This document shows positions 35,591 through 47,076 of a stretch of 64,000 nt of DNA, in pieces (the stretch's first letter is position 1; each line of letters starts with the position of its first letter). Under the pieces are notes generated by a model. It searched no databases and was not told the origin of the DNA. It worked only from the letters and a program-made list of their open reading frames with translations. The DNA is from Symbiodinium kawagutii. Lineage: Eukaryota; Sar; Dinophyceae; Suessiales; Symbiodiniaceae. A program made the translations under genes and the position numbers. The DNA is taken from assembly GCA_009767595.1 (NCBI GenBank), contig VSDK01010248.1:420427-484426 (forward strand), written 5' to 3'.

Positions 35591-36571
35591 GTTGTCTCTA
35601 GTGAGGGCTATGATTCCATTGTCGAATCTTTGCATGGAGATCTCCATGCAGCGCTATGGTTTCATGGTGACTCGATGTATAGCTGGATGCTGCAAAATGC
35701 TCCAAACATTTATTGGAACAGCACACAAACACAAGGACTTCTGGATGATCCATCAAAAAGTTAGAGGTGGTTTCCGTAATCTGTGCTGTGGTCAGTCATG
35801 TTCAGTAGGGTCACCCTACCTAGCCTGTTCTCACCTACTTGATCCAGCAATCCTTGTTGATCCCTTTGGCCTCATGCATTCTTTTGGCTGTTGCTACCCA
35901 TCTTTTTCATTTTTTGGTGTGTGTGTATGCTTTTTGGGAATTACAACAGTTTCCAGTGTCAAGCCAAGCTGTTGGCAATTGTGGCAATTGGTTTCACACG
36001 TTTGCCGTCTAGCAGGGCTTTCTTACAATGTACACCCGTAGCTTCCCAAACGAATGGCTGAATCCTGCTCAGATGGCAAATCCATATCAACAAGCAAGCA
36101 ATAGCCAGCAAATCGCCAGCTATGTCTAACACTTCGGGGTAGTTTCCCTGTCCCTGTGGATCTATCCCTGCCACAAATTTCCGCCCAGGTACTACTACTG
36201 CGGTGCATCTGCGCCACTTGTGCGACCTGTTCCAAGGGACGGCCGATGGGAAGTTCTGCTTTGAGTTGTCCAGAAATCCAAGGTACATCCAAGGTCCAAT
36301 CACTTTGACATCTGAAGCATCACCCACTCATCTATGTGTGTACAACATTTATCTGAATCCATCTACCCACTTTTTACTAAATAATGTGCTTTATCACAGA
36401 AAATCACGACAATGGTGTGTAAATGATTTCAGCCACGTCTGAGTGAGGCAAGCAAACAAGCATTTCCCGACCTGAAGTCTCAGTATACCAATCTGTATAT
36501 TTTGTCCAAAAACAAAAGACCACCAAATACCTGTGAAACCAAAAACATCATGCGTGGAAAGTGGGGTGTTT

Positions 36572-36615
36572 TCCAACCATGTTGGAATCCAACCATGTTG
36601 GAATCCAACCATGTT
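36572..36615. repeat. 16-bp repeat CCAACCATGTTGGAAT
   Basis: 2.7 copies; the unit is itself nearly palindromic (CCAACATGGTTGG-like). Confidence 0.85.
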
Positions 36616-36882
36616 TTCACAATCAGCTAAACCAAGGAAAAATCAATACTGTTGAAATCCAAGCATCTTTTCACAATTTGCTATGGAATCCATCGTGAAC
36701 CATGTCAAAACCATGGAATCTATAGGATTCTATAAAGTTTATGGTGGTTAACAAACTTTTCACATCACTTTTAAGTAATTTGTTTCCTGCTTTCCTTTGG
36801 AATCCATGATGTCATAAACCAACGTTTTCACAATGTCAAACATGTTCAGCTGAGAACAGTGCAACTCCCGGACGAAACGCGC

Positions 36883-36902
36883 CTGCTCTCTCTGGGCATT
36901 GC
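36883..36902 (-). CDS. Possible 20-base micro-exon
   Basis: CTGCAACTAAG|GC followed by NAQREQ and a CAG|GCGCG donor. The amphipathic frame continues past the donor (ARFVRELH), so the exon could be longer. It was placed because phases fit 38204-38230 and 34144-34165. Confidence 0.22.
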
Positions 36903-38203
36903 CTTAGTTGCAGAGTTTGACACTTCGACATCCCACCGCTGTAACATGGGAACAAACATGGGATGTCCATAGGTTTAACCTTTGTCAATACGAGTCAATA
37001 CTGATAGATAAAAGTTAGGATAGTCAAGATTGGTGAAATTTCGCAAGGACCGATTTTATTGGAGAATCCTGTGGTTCATCACATCTAGAATCTAGCAGCA
37101 ATTCAACATGCTAAGGAACACCTATATAGTCGACGACAGTTCATGGCTGATATATGTCGATTATTCATGATTAGTCATATCCAGTCGTGGTTCCTGATTG
37201 CTGATGATATTATGTTCATGGGTGAAATCACACCAACAAATTATCAATCAACACAAACAACCAATTGCCTAAATTCATTGTGCTATGAGACCGTCACATC
37301 GCCCATAAATATCATGCATGTAACAGGTGTCCCAATTACATTTCTATATTATGTGTATATATATAAATATAAATACCTTTGCATGCAAAAAACAATCAAT
37401 ATATAAAGATACGTATATATATAAATATGTACATATACATGTGAACACATAGAAGTATAAATAGAAATATAGATATGTACATAAACAGAAATAGAAATAT
37501 AAACAAATAAACAAACACGTAAATAGATAAATAGGTAATTAAACAAATACATGGACATCTTTATACATGTATAAACACATTTGATACAATAACATTTTTT
37601 TCCAAATCCAATGAAGTTGACGAACAGTAAATGATAGGATTTCAAAGTCAGAAGTCATAGTGAATCTGAGTACGGTGCACTGATTCGCAAGGCAACTTGT
37701 GGCTTGGGGGCCTGTGTGGCATTTGGAACGACTTCTTGCGTTAGGATGAACCATGAAGGACCAAGAACCTAATCCACTTCTGTCCGAGAAAGTTTGTGGA
37801 TCAAATGTTTTTCATTTTTTCATCATCATCTTTGTAAAATAAAGTTTGTAGATCCAAAAAACAATGGGATATAACGAGATGCTTGGCTGCAGCATCATGC
37901 ATCATGGAGCGTGACATGTCATGTTGTACTGTCAAGGAGTTCCCTACAAGGTGCTGCTCTCTGCTTCAGCTGCCAACAACTGGTATATATGTATATATAT
38001 ATATAACTGGCTATAACCAGTGTCTTATGACAAGGGAAGCCAGCTACAGTTAGATGTTTTCGTTGATTTTCTCATTTTTTGGTAGTCATGAGCATCACTT
38101 CACCATCATTACCCATGGTTCAAGCATCATTGACCATGGTTATAGCCATCATCAACCAAGATTACGCACCACATGCCCATCCCACCAGCAGCGGTCGAGG
38201 CAC

Positions 38204-38230
38204 CTCCCAGTTGCAGTTGCAGGTTGTCAC
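38204..38230 (-). CDS. Candidate 27-base micro-exon DNLQLQLG
   Basis: GGAAGCCAG|GT acceptor and GGGAG|GTGCC donor bound 27 bases reading DNLQLQLG with two leading and one trailing base, identical in size and phase to 24129-24155 (ENLRLQRQ). Joined to 38925-38964, the junction codon is CGT (Arg), as at 24.6/24.1 kb. The two exon pairs therefore look like copies of one two-exon module. Confidence 0.45.
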
Positions 38231-38470
38231 CTGGCTTCCGAAGCGGCGGTCTCTAAACCAGGCAGTACAAAATGTCAGCAAACCACGGTTGTTTATCCCT
38301 ATGCTTCCAGCTACCATTATAGTTGGTAGCCAACCCCAAAATAGCTATGGTAGACACCAACTGGTTACCTTCGGTAACTGGAAGTATAGGGTATGGTTGG
38401 GAGCTGTTGATCGAAAACATGATGTCATCCAAACAAAGGTCGGGAATTAAACCCAGCAGTTGTTCGCCAT

Positions 38471-38595
38471 CCGGCTATGGGTCAAAACCCTTAGTCCCCC
38501 TGGTTCCCCATCACTAACCATTGATTTCCTTATGAAATTTTAGCTTAGAAGCTCCTATGAAATTGGTTGGTGAACTGCTTGACCCAGCTCGCCAT
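38471..38595. mobile_element. Fold-back repeat family 3
   Basis: Ends CCGGCTATGGGTCAAAACCC and CTTGACCCAGCTCGCCAT. Confidence 0.75.
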
Positions 38596-38924
38596 CAGTT
38601 CATGGAGCGAAGAATTCACTTCCCATGACCATCTTCGCATGACACGACCGGCCCAGCTATTGGGATCGAAAGGATGGCTGCCAGTGCGGCCTATGGTGAA
38701 GTACTAGCAACCATGCTTGGGTGAACGGTGGCCAGGTGGACTGATATGACTATGGTACTGGGTTCTAAACTGGGTTGATTGCCAAAACCCCTATGGTATA
38801 GAACCATGAAACAACCCCTATGGTTGGCAACCAACCCCCATGGACCATGAAAACGATTGGTTGGTTTTGTTGCTGTCGCTGGTCCCCGATGATAGCTATA
38901 TGTCGCAGTTCCAGGATTCCGCAC

Positions 38925-38964
38925 GAGAGAGTTCCTCCACGCGACGTTGCAGCAGTGCGCATTC
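38925..38964 (-). CDS. Candidate exon, coiled coil (40 nt)
   Basis: CACCTCAACGTTTCAG is a strong acceptor and CTCTC|GTGCGG the donor. The frame reads ECALLQRRVEELS plus one base. It resembles 24555-24597 (STMLQARVDDLV) in sequence, donor context and phase. Confidence 0.55.
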
Positions 38965-39486
38965 CTGAAACGTTGAGGTGCCTACGTCAAGCAAAAGCTA
39001 GAAAAATGAAGTTATGATAATAGCCAAGTTGATAGTAATGGTTTTATAGTTAGTAGTCAATTATAGCCAATTATAATAGCTACATCAGCTAGTAATGAAG
39101 TCCATCATTTGGTTGTAATGGTTTATAACTAAGATTGTAGTTAGCCAAGTTTATTGATGAACTATAATAATAATAGACCTAGTAACTATCCCACTACATA
39201 GAACCGTCGTAACCAACCCACATTTAGCCGAGGAAGTGACATCAACCTTTAGGCAGCCATGACTTATCAATCAGCATCAATCAGAATCAACCCACAAACA
39301 CAATCAGCCATGATTACCCTTTAGTGACTATTACAAACCATGCTCAAACACCATCATCTATGAAACCCTGGTGGACTGCTGGGGGCTTCAAACTGAACTA
39401 TGCTGGGCCAGGCTGAAACAGCAACACACCCTGCTGCCTTGGAACATGTAATCCCCAAGTCATCATGTGTTGTCCCTTTTGTCATA

Positions 39487-39593
39487 TGGTGATTTCTCAA
39501 GTCATAGGGGGACCCTCAAATCATCCTTTATATATGAATCATTCATCATTGAAACTTACATTTTTTGGGATGCCCTGTGTTAAGAAGCCCCAT
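39487..39593. mobile_element. Fold-back repeat family 1
   Basis: Left end TGGTGATTTCTCAAGTCATA with AAATCATCC inside, right end diverged. Confidence 0.65.
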
Positions 39594-39951
39594 ATCCATC
39601 TGGATGAAGAGGTCAGTTGGCACCTGGCAGTAAGGTATACTGCGGATTTGATGACCAGCCACCCCGCCTGAACCGCAACGAAAAAACATGCATTGTCACG
39701 ACCACAACAACAGTACCAACCAGTCACCCAACCAAATACACAACTATCTGACCAACGAAACAAAACTATCAATCGACCGTCAAGTAACCGTCTATGAATC
39801 GTCACCAACCAGAACCAACCAATCAGTTGCAGTTGGAAAAACTCCATCATTGTTGCTTGACAATCCTTCTTAAGCATCCTTTAACCATCATTGAACCCAT
39901 CAAACCACCCTGCCACCGGCCGCTGACCCCACGGCAACCAGGGCCGTTCTC

Positions 39952-40023
39952 CTGTTGCAGCCGCTGCACTTGTGACGAGTCAACAGGCATGGGAGGAGGA
40001 GCCGGTGGTGGGAGAGTCGCTGC
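39952..40023 (-). CDS. Candidate exon: proline-rich linker plus coiled coil
   Basis: The acceptor GCTGTGCCTCGCAG precedes AATLPPPAPPPMPVDSSQ and then VQRLQQ, parallel to 17640-17716. The donor is uncertain: CAACAG|GAGAAC would be a GA site, a type reported in dinoflagellates, while GT and GC sites lie slightly downstream. A second AG four bases inside gives an alternative start with the same phase as 17640-17716. The upstream intron holds a 30-N gap. Confidence 0.4.
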
Positions 40024-40073
40024 CTGCGAGGCACAGCTGGAGAAATGGCACCGGTTCAGCCAGGGGCTCAATG

Positions 40074-40103
40074 NNNNNNNNNNNNNNNNNNNNNNNNNNN
40101 NNN
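40074..40103. other. Assembly gap (30 N) with duplicated flanks
   Basis: The bases just before the gap (GGTTCAGCCAGGGGCTCAAT) and just after it (GGTTCAGCAAGGGTCTCAAT) are nearly the same, which suggests overlapping contig ends that were not merged, or a collapsed repeat. Confidence 0.95.
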
Positions 40104-41123
40104 GGTTCAGCAAGGGTCTCAATGTGGCTACTAATGGTTGTTGATGGTCAGGAATAATTAATGATACTACATGGTTATTAAATTCAGGGTTGATAACTGG
40201 CCATATTTCATGTTTGGGTACGGTTTGTTTTGCTTCCTTACATAAGGAGTGTATGTAATAATATATATATATATATGATGGTTAACCATGGTTATGACAT
40301 ATTTCAAGTGCTTCTCAATGGTCAATGGTTTTGAAAGATAGTGATTCACGATTTGTTATTTCCGTAGTTGCTTTTCATTGGGGTCATTAATGGTTCATGA
40401 CTCATGTGATTCATGTTTCTTAATGTTAACTATTGGCAAATAGATGTACGTACTTATAATCATACAATGTCAGTCTGTGGCAAGTGCCATGATCATTCAT
40501 CTGTGGGAAAAAAAACATTGATTACCATCAACCAATGATGATTGAGGCAGTAACGGTCAGTAAACCCAGCCAGTCAGTCATTGTTGGTGTATCAAGGAGT
40601 GTCTCTGGTTGGTTAATCATCCATGTAATGACAGGGTTTTCATCAGTAACTATGGTTAGAGTAAACATATGATCATTCATCCACCACTGATCAAGGTCTG
40701 TATATAAGCGAAATTGGCAGAAATGTCTGCAAGAGATATGAATAAAACATGTTGACAGGAAACATCGGGATCACTGGAGTTTTCAGAGGTTGAGCCAGTC
40801 CTAGTGGCGGCAACCTTCCCACCAAAGCAGAGTCAAGTTGGTCAATTGGCGGATTCTTCAGCTGGCAACTCAATGGATGGACACATAGACTCTTATGAAG
40901 GGCCGTCCCGCAGGGCCCGCAGGGCTGGGGTGGCTATATCTCATCATTTCTGGTATTCTTGGCAGTTGTGAGCTATTCACGATAATTATTCGACATCGGC
41001 TGCAAATTACTGGTGCCATAGAGTAACCAGGTCTTGTTACCATCTTCAACATCCACTTGGACCCTCCCCCTGGCCACAACCAGTGCTGTGGGGGTGGTCA
41101 CCGCTATGGGATACTCAGCGGAC

Positions 41124-41165
41124 CTGGTTCAGCTGGTCGCGGGCGAGGTTCCGGAAGCGCTCCAC
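41124..41165 (-). CDS. Candidate 42-base exon, two heptads
   Basis: CACTGTGACCGCAG|GTGGAG and AACCAG|GTCCGC bound exactly 14 codons reading VERFRNLARDQLNQ, phase 0 at both ends. Immediately after the donor an in-frame TGA occurs, so the frame closes where the intron should begin. This is a good candidate. Confidence 0.5.
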
Positions 41166-41234
41166 CTGCGGTCACAGTGGTGCCCCCTATACAGTATTGG
41201 TGATCCCTCTCGAACCAGTCCTGTGATTGTCATG

Positions 41235-41256
41235 TTTTTTTTTTTTTTTTTTTTTT
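41235..41256. repeat. T22 homopolymer
   Basis: Twenty-two T in a row, 69 bases 5' (minus strand) of the acceptor of the candidate exon at 41124-41165. On the minus strand it is an A tract and could be the tail of a retroposed sequence. Confidence 0.95.
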
Positions 41257-42773
41257 CGCATATCTTTTGTTCCTGCTAAATAGTGGTGATCAATCACTCA
41301 GCCTGCTCGATGGGCTGTTGTTATGAACATCCATCTGATTCTGATTGCCGTTTCATAGATGCCCAATACCAGACTAGGAAACCACCCATTTTGGGCATCA
41401 TCTGTGTACAAACGACCTCCAACGAAGCCCTTGAGATTCCCAAGCACATAAGTATGATTGACTCCCGGTGTGATGGTTTATGGCTGATACTTCTTGGTGA
41501 AGGGTTGGCAGTCTATCATGGCAATTCACGGCATGGCCTTAAATGGTTGATTCTTGATTGTTTGGTGAATCATTGATTGAATGAATGCTAATGGTTTATG
41601 GCTTAGTGGTCCATGGTTTCCATGATTGATGGCTCCTCAAAGCCAGTGGTTGATGCTTTAAACAACTTCATCCTCCACAAAAAAGAACGGCAACTGATGG
41701 ATTTCAAAGCAGCTGCTTGATTCCTGGGTTCCCGTGGCTGGCTGTCCCTGGCAGATGTATGGGTTTATATTATGGTTTTACTATTGATACTTCGATTAAA
41801 GAGATACTTGGACTTATCGACTGGGCTTATCAAGCATCTACCATGTATTTTTGGCTGGATCACTTCGGCTTGGGGGTTCACCTAGGATCCACATGACGCA
41901 ATTATGACAACAGTTGCTTTCAGACAGTTGCTTTAGGAAACACACCGGCCCGTTTTTGAGGCCTGGGCCAGGACATAGCAATTGCTCACGGTGAAACCGG
42001 GCCCTTGCATACATTAGATCTTCAGCACTGTCATGGTCCCAAAGAGACACAAACAGAAACCAAGTGAATCAACTCAAACCGGCTGTGAAAGGCCAAAGCA
42101 GTTGCGCCAGTGTGCAAACGTGCAAAAATGCTTAATCAGTGGTTAATGAGTAATGGATGACAAAATCCCCTAATCGCCCTTTACTAACCACATATAGTCA
42201 TAAAACAACCATTTTTTGGGTTCCCATATTTTGAGAGACACCTATATGTATATATAATATACAATAATGATTAAACCTTAGTTGATGGATGTTCAAGTGA
42301 AAGGTTCCGGGCGCTGTTGCAGTACTCATCTGTGTGAACCAGCCGTTACCAATTATTGATTTTCAATCGGTATAATTGACTACTTGTCATTGATGATGAG
42401 GTGGTTTTTCAACAAAGGGGTGCCCCCTGAATTCTCCAACATTGATCATAGTTTAGTAGTATACTACAACAAAATAAAACAACAATTTTTGAGGTCACTC
42501 TCAACGGGGTGAACTTACCATGTCCAACGGCACCGAGACAGCCCAGACACTGAGACACAGGAGGCCCCAGCAGACAGACCCAAACAGTGCCGACGCCCAA
42601 ACATGAAGGATCCCAGTAGACAGACCCGAACAGCGCCAACGCACCAAACACAGGGGAGCCCCACGGACAAACGCGGACACAGGGCAGTCCCGCCAAACCA
42701 TCCCGTGGGCAATCCATGCACTGATTTGTGTGCTCGACTTCAATCGCTTCTTGGTTATGTCTACATCGATTTG

Positions 42774-43046
42774 TCAACCGTCAGTGCAGCCCACGTGCTT
42801 CGCAAAATCAAAGTATCCACTGGCGCAAACCATGCAAAGATCCAACATGTCTTGATCCTCATGCTTGGCAGACTTCTCAAGCCATGATCACCTCACTTCA
42901 ACGTGTTGGTCCAATCGCGGCAGTCCTTTCGACAAGAGAGCAGCCAAACATAGCCGGAACCATGAGTCGTTGGCTTTCTGGCTCGCGAAGATGGGCTTCA
43001 TCTCATCAACCCAAATACGCGGTGCCTTGGCAGAAACATGGATTTT
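42774..43046 (-). pseudogene. Broken coding-like segment of unknown family
   Basis: After TTGTTGTTACCAG the minus strand stays in one protein-like frame for about 90 codons (for example KAPRIWVDEMKPIFASQKAN and QDMLDLCMVCASGYFDFAKH), interrupted once by TGA at 42888-42890. That TGA could come from CGA by a CpG transition. Alternatively GTGAGG right there is a donor, but the intron would be only about 24 bases. Family not recognised. It may be a decayed exon, a mobile-element remnant or part of another gene. Its composition differs from the coiled-coil exons. Confidence 0.3.
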
Positions 43047-43961
43047 CTGGTAACAACAATGTCATCATCATGGCCATCATTTTCGTCACAGCCAGGCCGC
43101 CGGAAACCAAGGCATTGGCCATCCACAATCTGCCACCACGAACCGTAGAACCACCACTTCTACCATTCAACGCGCAAGCAATCAGATCCGCAGCTCGTCT
43201 CCAATGGTTCGAGTAGGGTCCTATGAAGCCCTCACTGATGCTTCTTCCACTGCGCGGACATGTGCTGACAAATGGTCCGAAAGCTCCACCACCTTGCTCC
43301 AAAATGATTCATAGTGATTAGACATTTGCTCAGCTTCCAAGATTATTCAAGATTGATGACTCATAGAAAAATGGTGGGCATTACCCCCCCTTGGGAGGTA
43401 CAACTTTGTCAAGCCCACCAAGAACCTCCAAAACAAGTTGCTTGCTTTCCCTGGTATGACCAACATATTTGGGAATAACCAACGTATATGGACCTAGCAT
43501 GACCTCGCACAAGTCCATTATAATATCACTCCATAGTTGGGATCCAATTTTTGTCAAAGCACTCAGAGTTTTACCACAGCCAATTTCCCGTAACACATGG
43601 CTAGTTTATGCTACCAGTAGTTTGCTGACAAAGTTTTGAATCTCCCATCATCACAAACCAGCACAACTATTGTTGTTATTGGTGATGTTCCCAATTATGA
43701 ACCCACCATCACCAAGCACTATTTTTCATCACCAACAGTCTCTGACCATCATTAACATAGGCATATCAGCCAGCCTATCCAACCGGGGATAGGCTTAACC
43801 CTGATGAAGCATCATGAAATCACTACCCCTAAGCAGCCTAGCAACCATTCATAGGCCTTGCCTCGATCTCGTGAGACAAGGCTCGGTTCCGGGCCTTGGT
43901 TGGCACAAGCCTCTCAGCTTCTAAAATCAGGGTGATGAATCATGCCTTTCATCTCCAAGTC

Positions 43962-43963
43962 TC

Positions 43964-44006
<43 letters not shown>

Positions 44007-44067
44007 CCATAATGATGATGACCATAATGATGATGACCATAATGATGATGACCATAATGATGATAAT
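43962..44067. repeat. GATGAT tract with 15-bp GATGATGACCATAAT units
   Basis: A pure GAT run followed by four 15-base units. It lies next to the candidate exon at 44161. Confidence 0.93.
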
Positions 44068-44160
44068 GTCCCTACGACCTGTGACCAGGACAGGGCAAGC
44101 GACACAGGCTTCAGCGGTGGAATCGGCCACGAACGGCTCCACTGAGCGTCGCACGTTGGC

Positions 44161-44215
44161 ACTCTCGAGGCTTCCTCGCAGAATCTCCACGTCAGCATGG
44201 GCGTCCACAGCGCCC
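44161..44215 (-). CDS. Candidate exon, coiled coil
   Basis: CACCCCAG acceptor and GAGAGT|GCCAAC donor (GC type). The 55 bases read GAVDAHADVEILRGSLES after one leading base. Phase-0 exit fits the exon at 41124-41165; the entry phase is not matched with certainty. The surrounding minus frame is open well beyond both ends. Confidence 0.33.
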
Positions 44216-44586
44216 CTGGGGTGGCTCGAGGCAACGTGACACCCCCTGGAAGGGACGCCCTGGGCTCGGCATATGAAGAGGTTAAACACCATGGCATCAA
44301 CCAGCAATATCCATCACTATCCATCAATGACTGACAACGTCTTTCGAATCATAACTGTGATCCAAATCATCGCATTTGTGGAAAGGAAGGTATCTCCGAG
44401 ATGGTAACCACAAGGACATTTTTGTTGATCACTTTCCAATCGTGCCATGGCAGCCAACCATGGTCACACTAGTGGAGAATCGCTGCAACCATAGCCGTGA
44501 GGATCTTGCGGTTTGAGACGAAATCCCCACTGTAGTTGGAGCACGGTTCATAAAACGCCGTGGTGTTTTCCTCATTTTTTGCATTT

Positions 44587-45282
44587 TTCCTACTTCAACC
44601 GTCACCACTGCATGCATGTCCCAATCCTAATAACGTTCGGTTCCTACTTCATCCGTCACCACTGCATGCATGTCCCAATCCTAATAACGTTCGGTTCCTA
44701 CTTCATCCGTCACCACTGCATGCATGTCCCAATCCTAATAACGCTCAGTTCCTACTTCATCCGTCTCCACTGCATGCATGTCCCAATCCTAATAACGTTC
44801 GGTTCCTACTTCATCCGTCACCACTGCATGCATGTCCTAACCCTAATATCGTTCGGTTCCTACTTCATCCGTCACCACTGCATGCATGTCCCAATCCTAA
44901 TAACGTTCGGTTCCTACTTCATCCGTTACCACTGCATGCATGTCCCAATCCTAATAACGTTCGGTTCCCACTTCATCCGTCACCTCTGCATGCATGTCGC
45001 AATCCTAATCACGTTCGGTTCCTAGTGCATCCGTGACCACTGCATGCATGTCCCAATCCTAATAACGTTCGGTTCCTACTGCATCCGTCACCACTGCATG
45101 CATGTCCCAATCCTAATAACGTTTGGTTCCTACTGCATCCGTCACCACTGCATGCATGTCCCAACCCTAATAACGTTCGGTTCCTACTGCATCCGTCACC
45201 ACTGCATGCATGTCCCAATCCTAATAACGTTCGGTTCCTACTGCATCCGTCACCACTGCATGCATGTCCCAATCCTAATAAC
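44587..45282. repeat. 54-bp tandem array, 13 copies
   Basis: Thirteen copies with CATGCATGTCCCAATCC recurring every 54 bases from 44611 to 45259. The first eight copies mostly carry CTTCATCCGT and the last ones CTGCATCCGT, so there are two sequence blocks. The unit is 18 codons long and all frames appear open. It ends at TTTTTTTGCAG, a perfect-looking plus-strand splice acceptor. Confidence 0.95.
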
Positions 45283-46135
45283 TTTTTTTGCAGATCAAGT
45301 ACATGCTTGGGCTTGGCGGCAAAATTTGCCAGAGCTTTCAAGCGTGAAGCTCTTGACTCACTTGATGAAAATTTGGTGAGCTGGCACTAGTTGACTCGGA
45401 TTTTCAGAGCACTGAAAAACGGACTTTTTTGTGCACCGTCATGCGAGACATGTTGAAACACAGTGGAATTACGTGTTCAGAATGACAAAAAAATGTAGCC
45501 GTCAGGTCACGTTCCTACACGGCGCGATATGAACCGTGAACCTAGTTGGTATGTGCGTGGGGAGCATGCGCATTTCAATGAGATAACTTCATTTCTCCTA
45601 GTTCAGAACCAAGGGTTGGGACCCATTTGGCAGAAACAGAACTTCTCAGCTGTACACCAGAAAAACCATGCGATGAGGCACCAGCGATGCGCAAGCAGAG
45701 GTGATCAATGCAACTCCAACGCGACCTGGGTCCTAAAGCCCCAGCCGCAGGTTCCTGGATCTTGGGAAGTCAGGGTCCCCAAATGTCTGCTTCTCAGGTC
45801 TCTAAAAATGGTCGTATCATGTCGTATCCTTAAGTTAGGAGAACTGGTATTCCCGGCATGACACTCACTTTATTACAACCAACAATTCACCGTACATGGA
45901 ATTTACAATCTGGTCCCCCCAAGTTGTGAAAAAAACATGTCAGTGTATTGCATCTACATAAGTGCTAGTTGCCCTAATTCTGAAACAACTCACCTAACTT
46001 TTTCTAAACTTGAGATCCCTAGTTCTGAAACAACTCACCTAACTTCTCCTAACTTGAGATCATGAAAGCCTCGTGACCAAACAGTTTTCAACGCGCCAAG
46101 ACCTGCGCGCAACCGTGCAGCTCTGCGCCTGTCAC

Positions 46136-46175
46136 CGGCCTCCGATGCCAAGCGAAGCTTCAAGTCGTCGTTCTC
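46136..46175 (-). CDS. Candidate exon, coiled coil (40 nt or longer)
   Basis: CATCCTGTGAG|GAG acceptor, reading ENDDLKLRLASEA plus one base to a GCCG|GTGACA donor, which gives the 40-base length seen at 31819 and 38925. The amphipathic frame continues (GDRRRAARLRAGLGALK), so later GT or GC donors down to about 46107 are alternatives. Confidence 0.4.
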
Positions 46176-46995
46176 CTCACAGGATGCAACGAACTGTGGT
46201 GCAAAGTCACGGTTCAAAACGATGATGAGAAGCAACAATGATGTCAATGGTTTCATCATCAATAGATGGTATTACAACAATAAAGAGTTAGAATAAATGG
46301 TGATCATATGTATCATTATTGATTTTTAATTCATTGTCACCGTCAATAGATGGTGATACATGTTTACTGTAATTACTAATGATGTTATGTAATAGTGTCT
46401 AAACAATTAACATGACTATAGGTAACAGTGGACTATAACAATGTTAAACACAATCATACTAAATGATGATGAGTCACCCTAACAATGCTTGATATTGAAG
46501 CTCCTGGGTCAAGTCATGACTGTTATTAATTTGTTGATCTTTCATAGTGATGCTGCTGACGATGAACAATAACATTTGATTCGCTTAAATGATGACGATA
46601 GTTCAGGTTGAACAGCATTTGTAATGATGCCGAACCAATACTGATTGTTATCGATAAACATAAACTAATACCCATGGTCAAGCATTATTAAGCGTCATTG
46701 ATAAATACTGGCTGATCAAGATCGGTGTCAAGAGCAGCTGAACATGGCTGATAACATAGAATTTTACACATATGTCATATGACCAGCAATGCTTTAGTGT
46801 AACGATACCCAGTGATGGCAATCGTCATGATGAAGGATCCTGGCAAATGTCATTGGTGCTTGTAATCCCAAAGCTTATGAACCCTTTCTCAGCCACCACC
46901 AGCCAATCAACCCTCGTTATTCGCTCACGCGGTCACCCAGGCATTCGCTATCGCCAAAGCTCCATGACTACCTGAATAATCAACAGCTGCATCTA

Positions 46996-47076
46996 TCGCA
47001 GTTGCAACTCCTCCTCCAGTTCTTTGCTCTTTGCTTTCAGCTGCGCTAACTCGGCCTGCAACTGGCCGCATCTGGC
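46996..47076 (-). CDS. Candidate exon, strong coiled coil
   Basis: From GGCGCTGAG|GCC the minus frame reads ARCGQLQAELAQLKAKS and then KELEEELQLR before a TAG at 46993-46995. Leu and charged residues follow a clear heptad pattern. A GC donor after 14 codons (CTGAAA|GCAAAG) would make a 42-base exon; the coordinates give the maximal open span. Confidence 0.45.

Noticed and set aside
42728-43216. 162-codon plus-strand frame
   Set aside because: Composition is poor and the opposite strand reads far more like protein; treated as a shadow.
44587-45282. CRISPR-like array
   Set aside because: Copies are contiguous with no unique spacers, and the genome is eukaryotic.
44513-45341. 18-residue repeat proteins on both strands
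   Set aside because: The 54-base unit is a multiple of three, so all frames stay open. Kept only as a tandem repeat, with the coding option mentioned in a finding.
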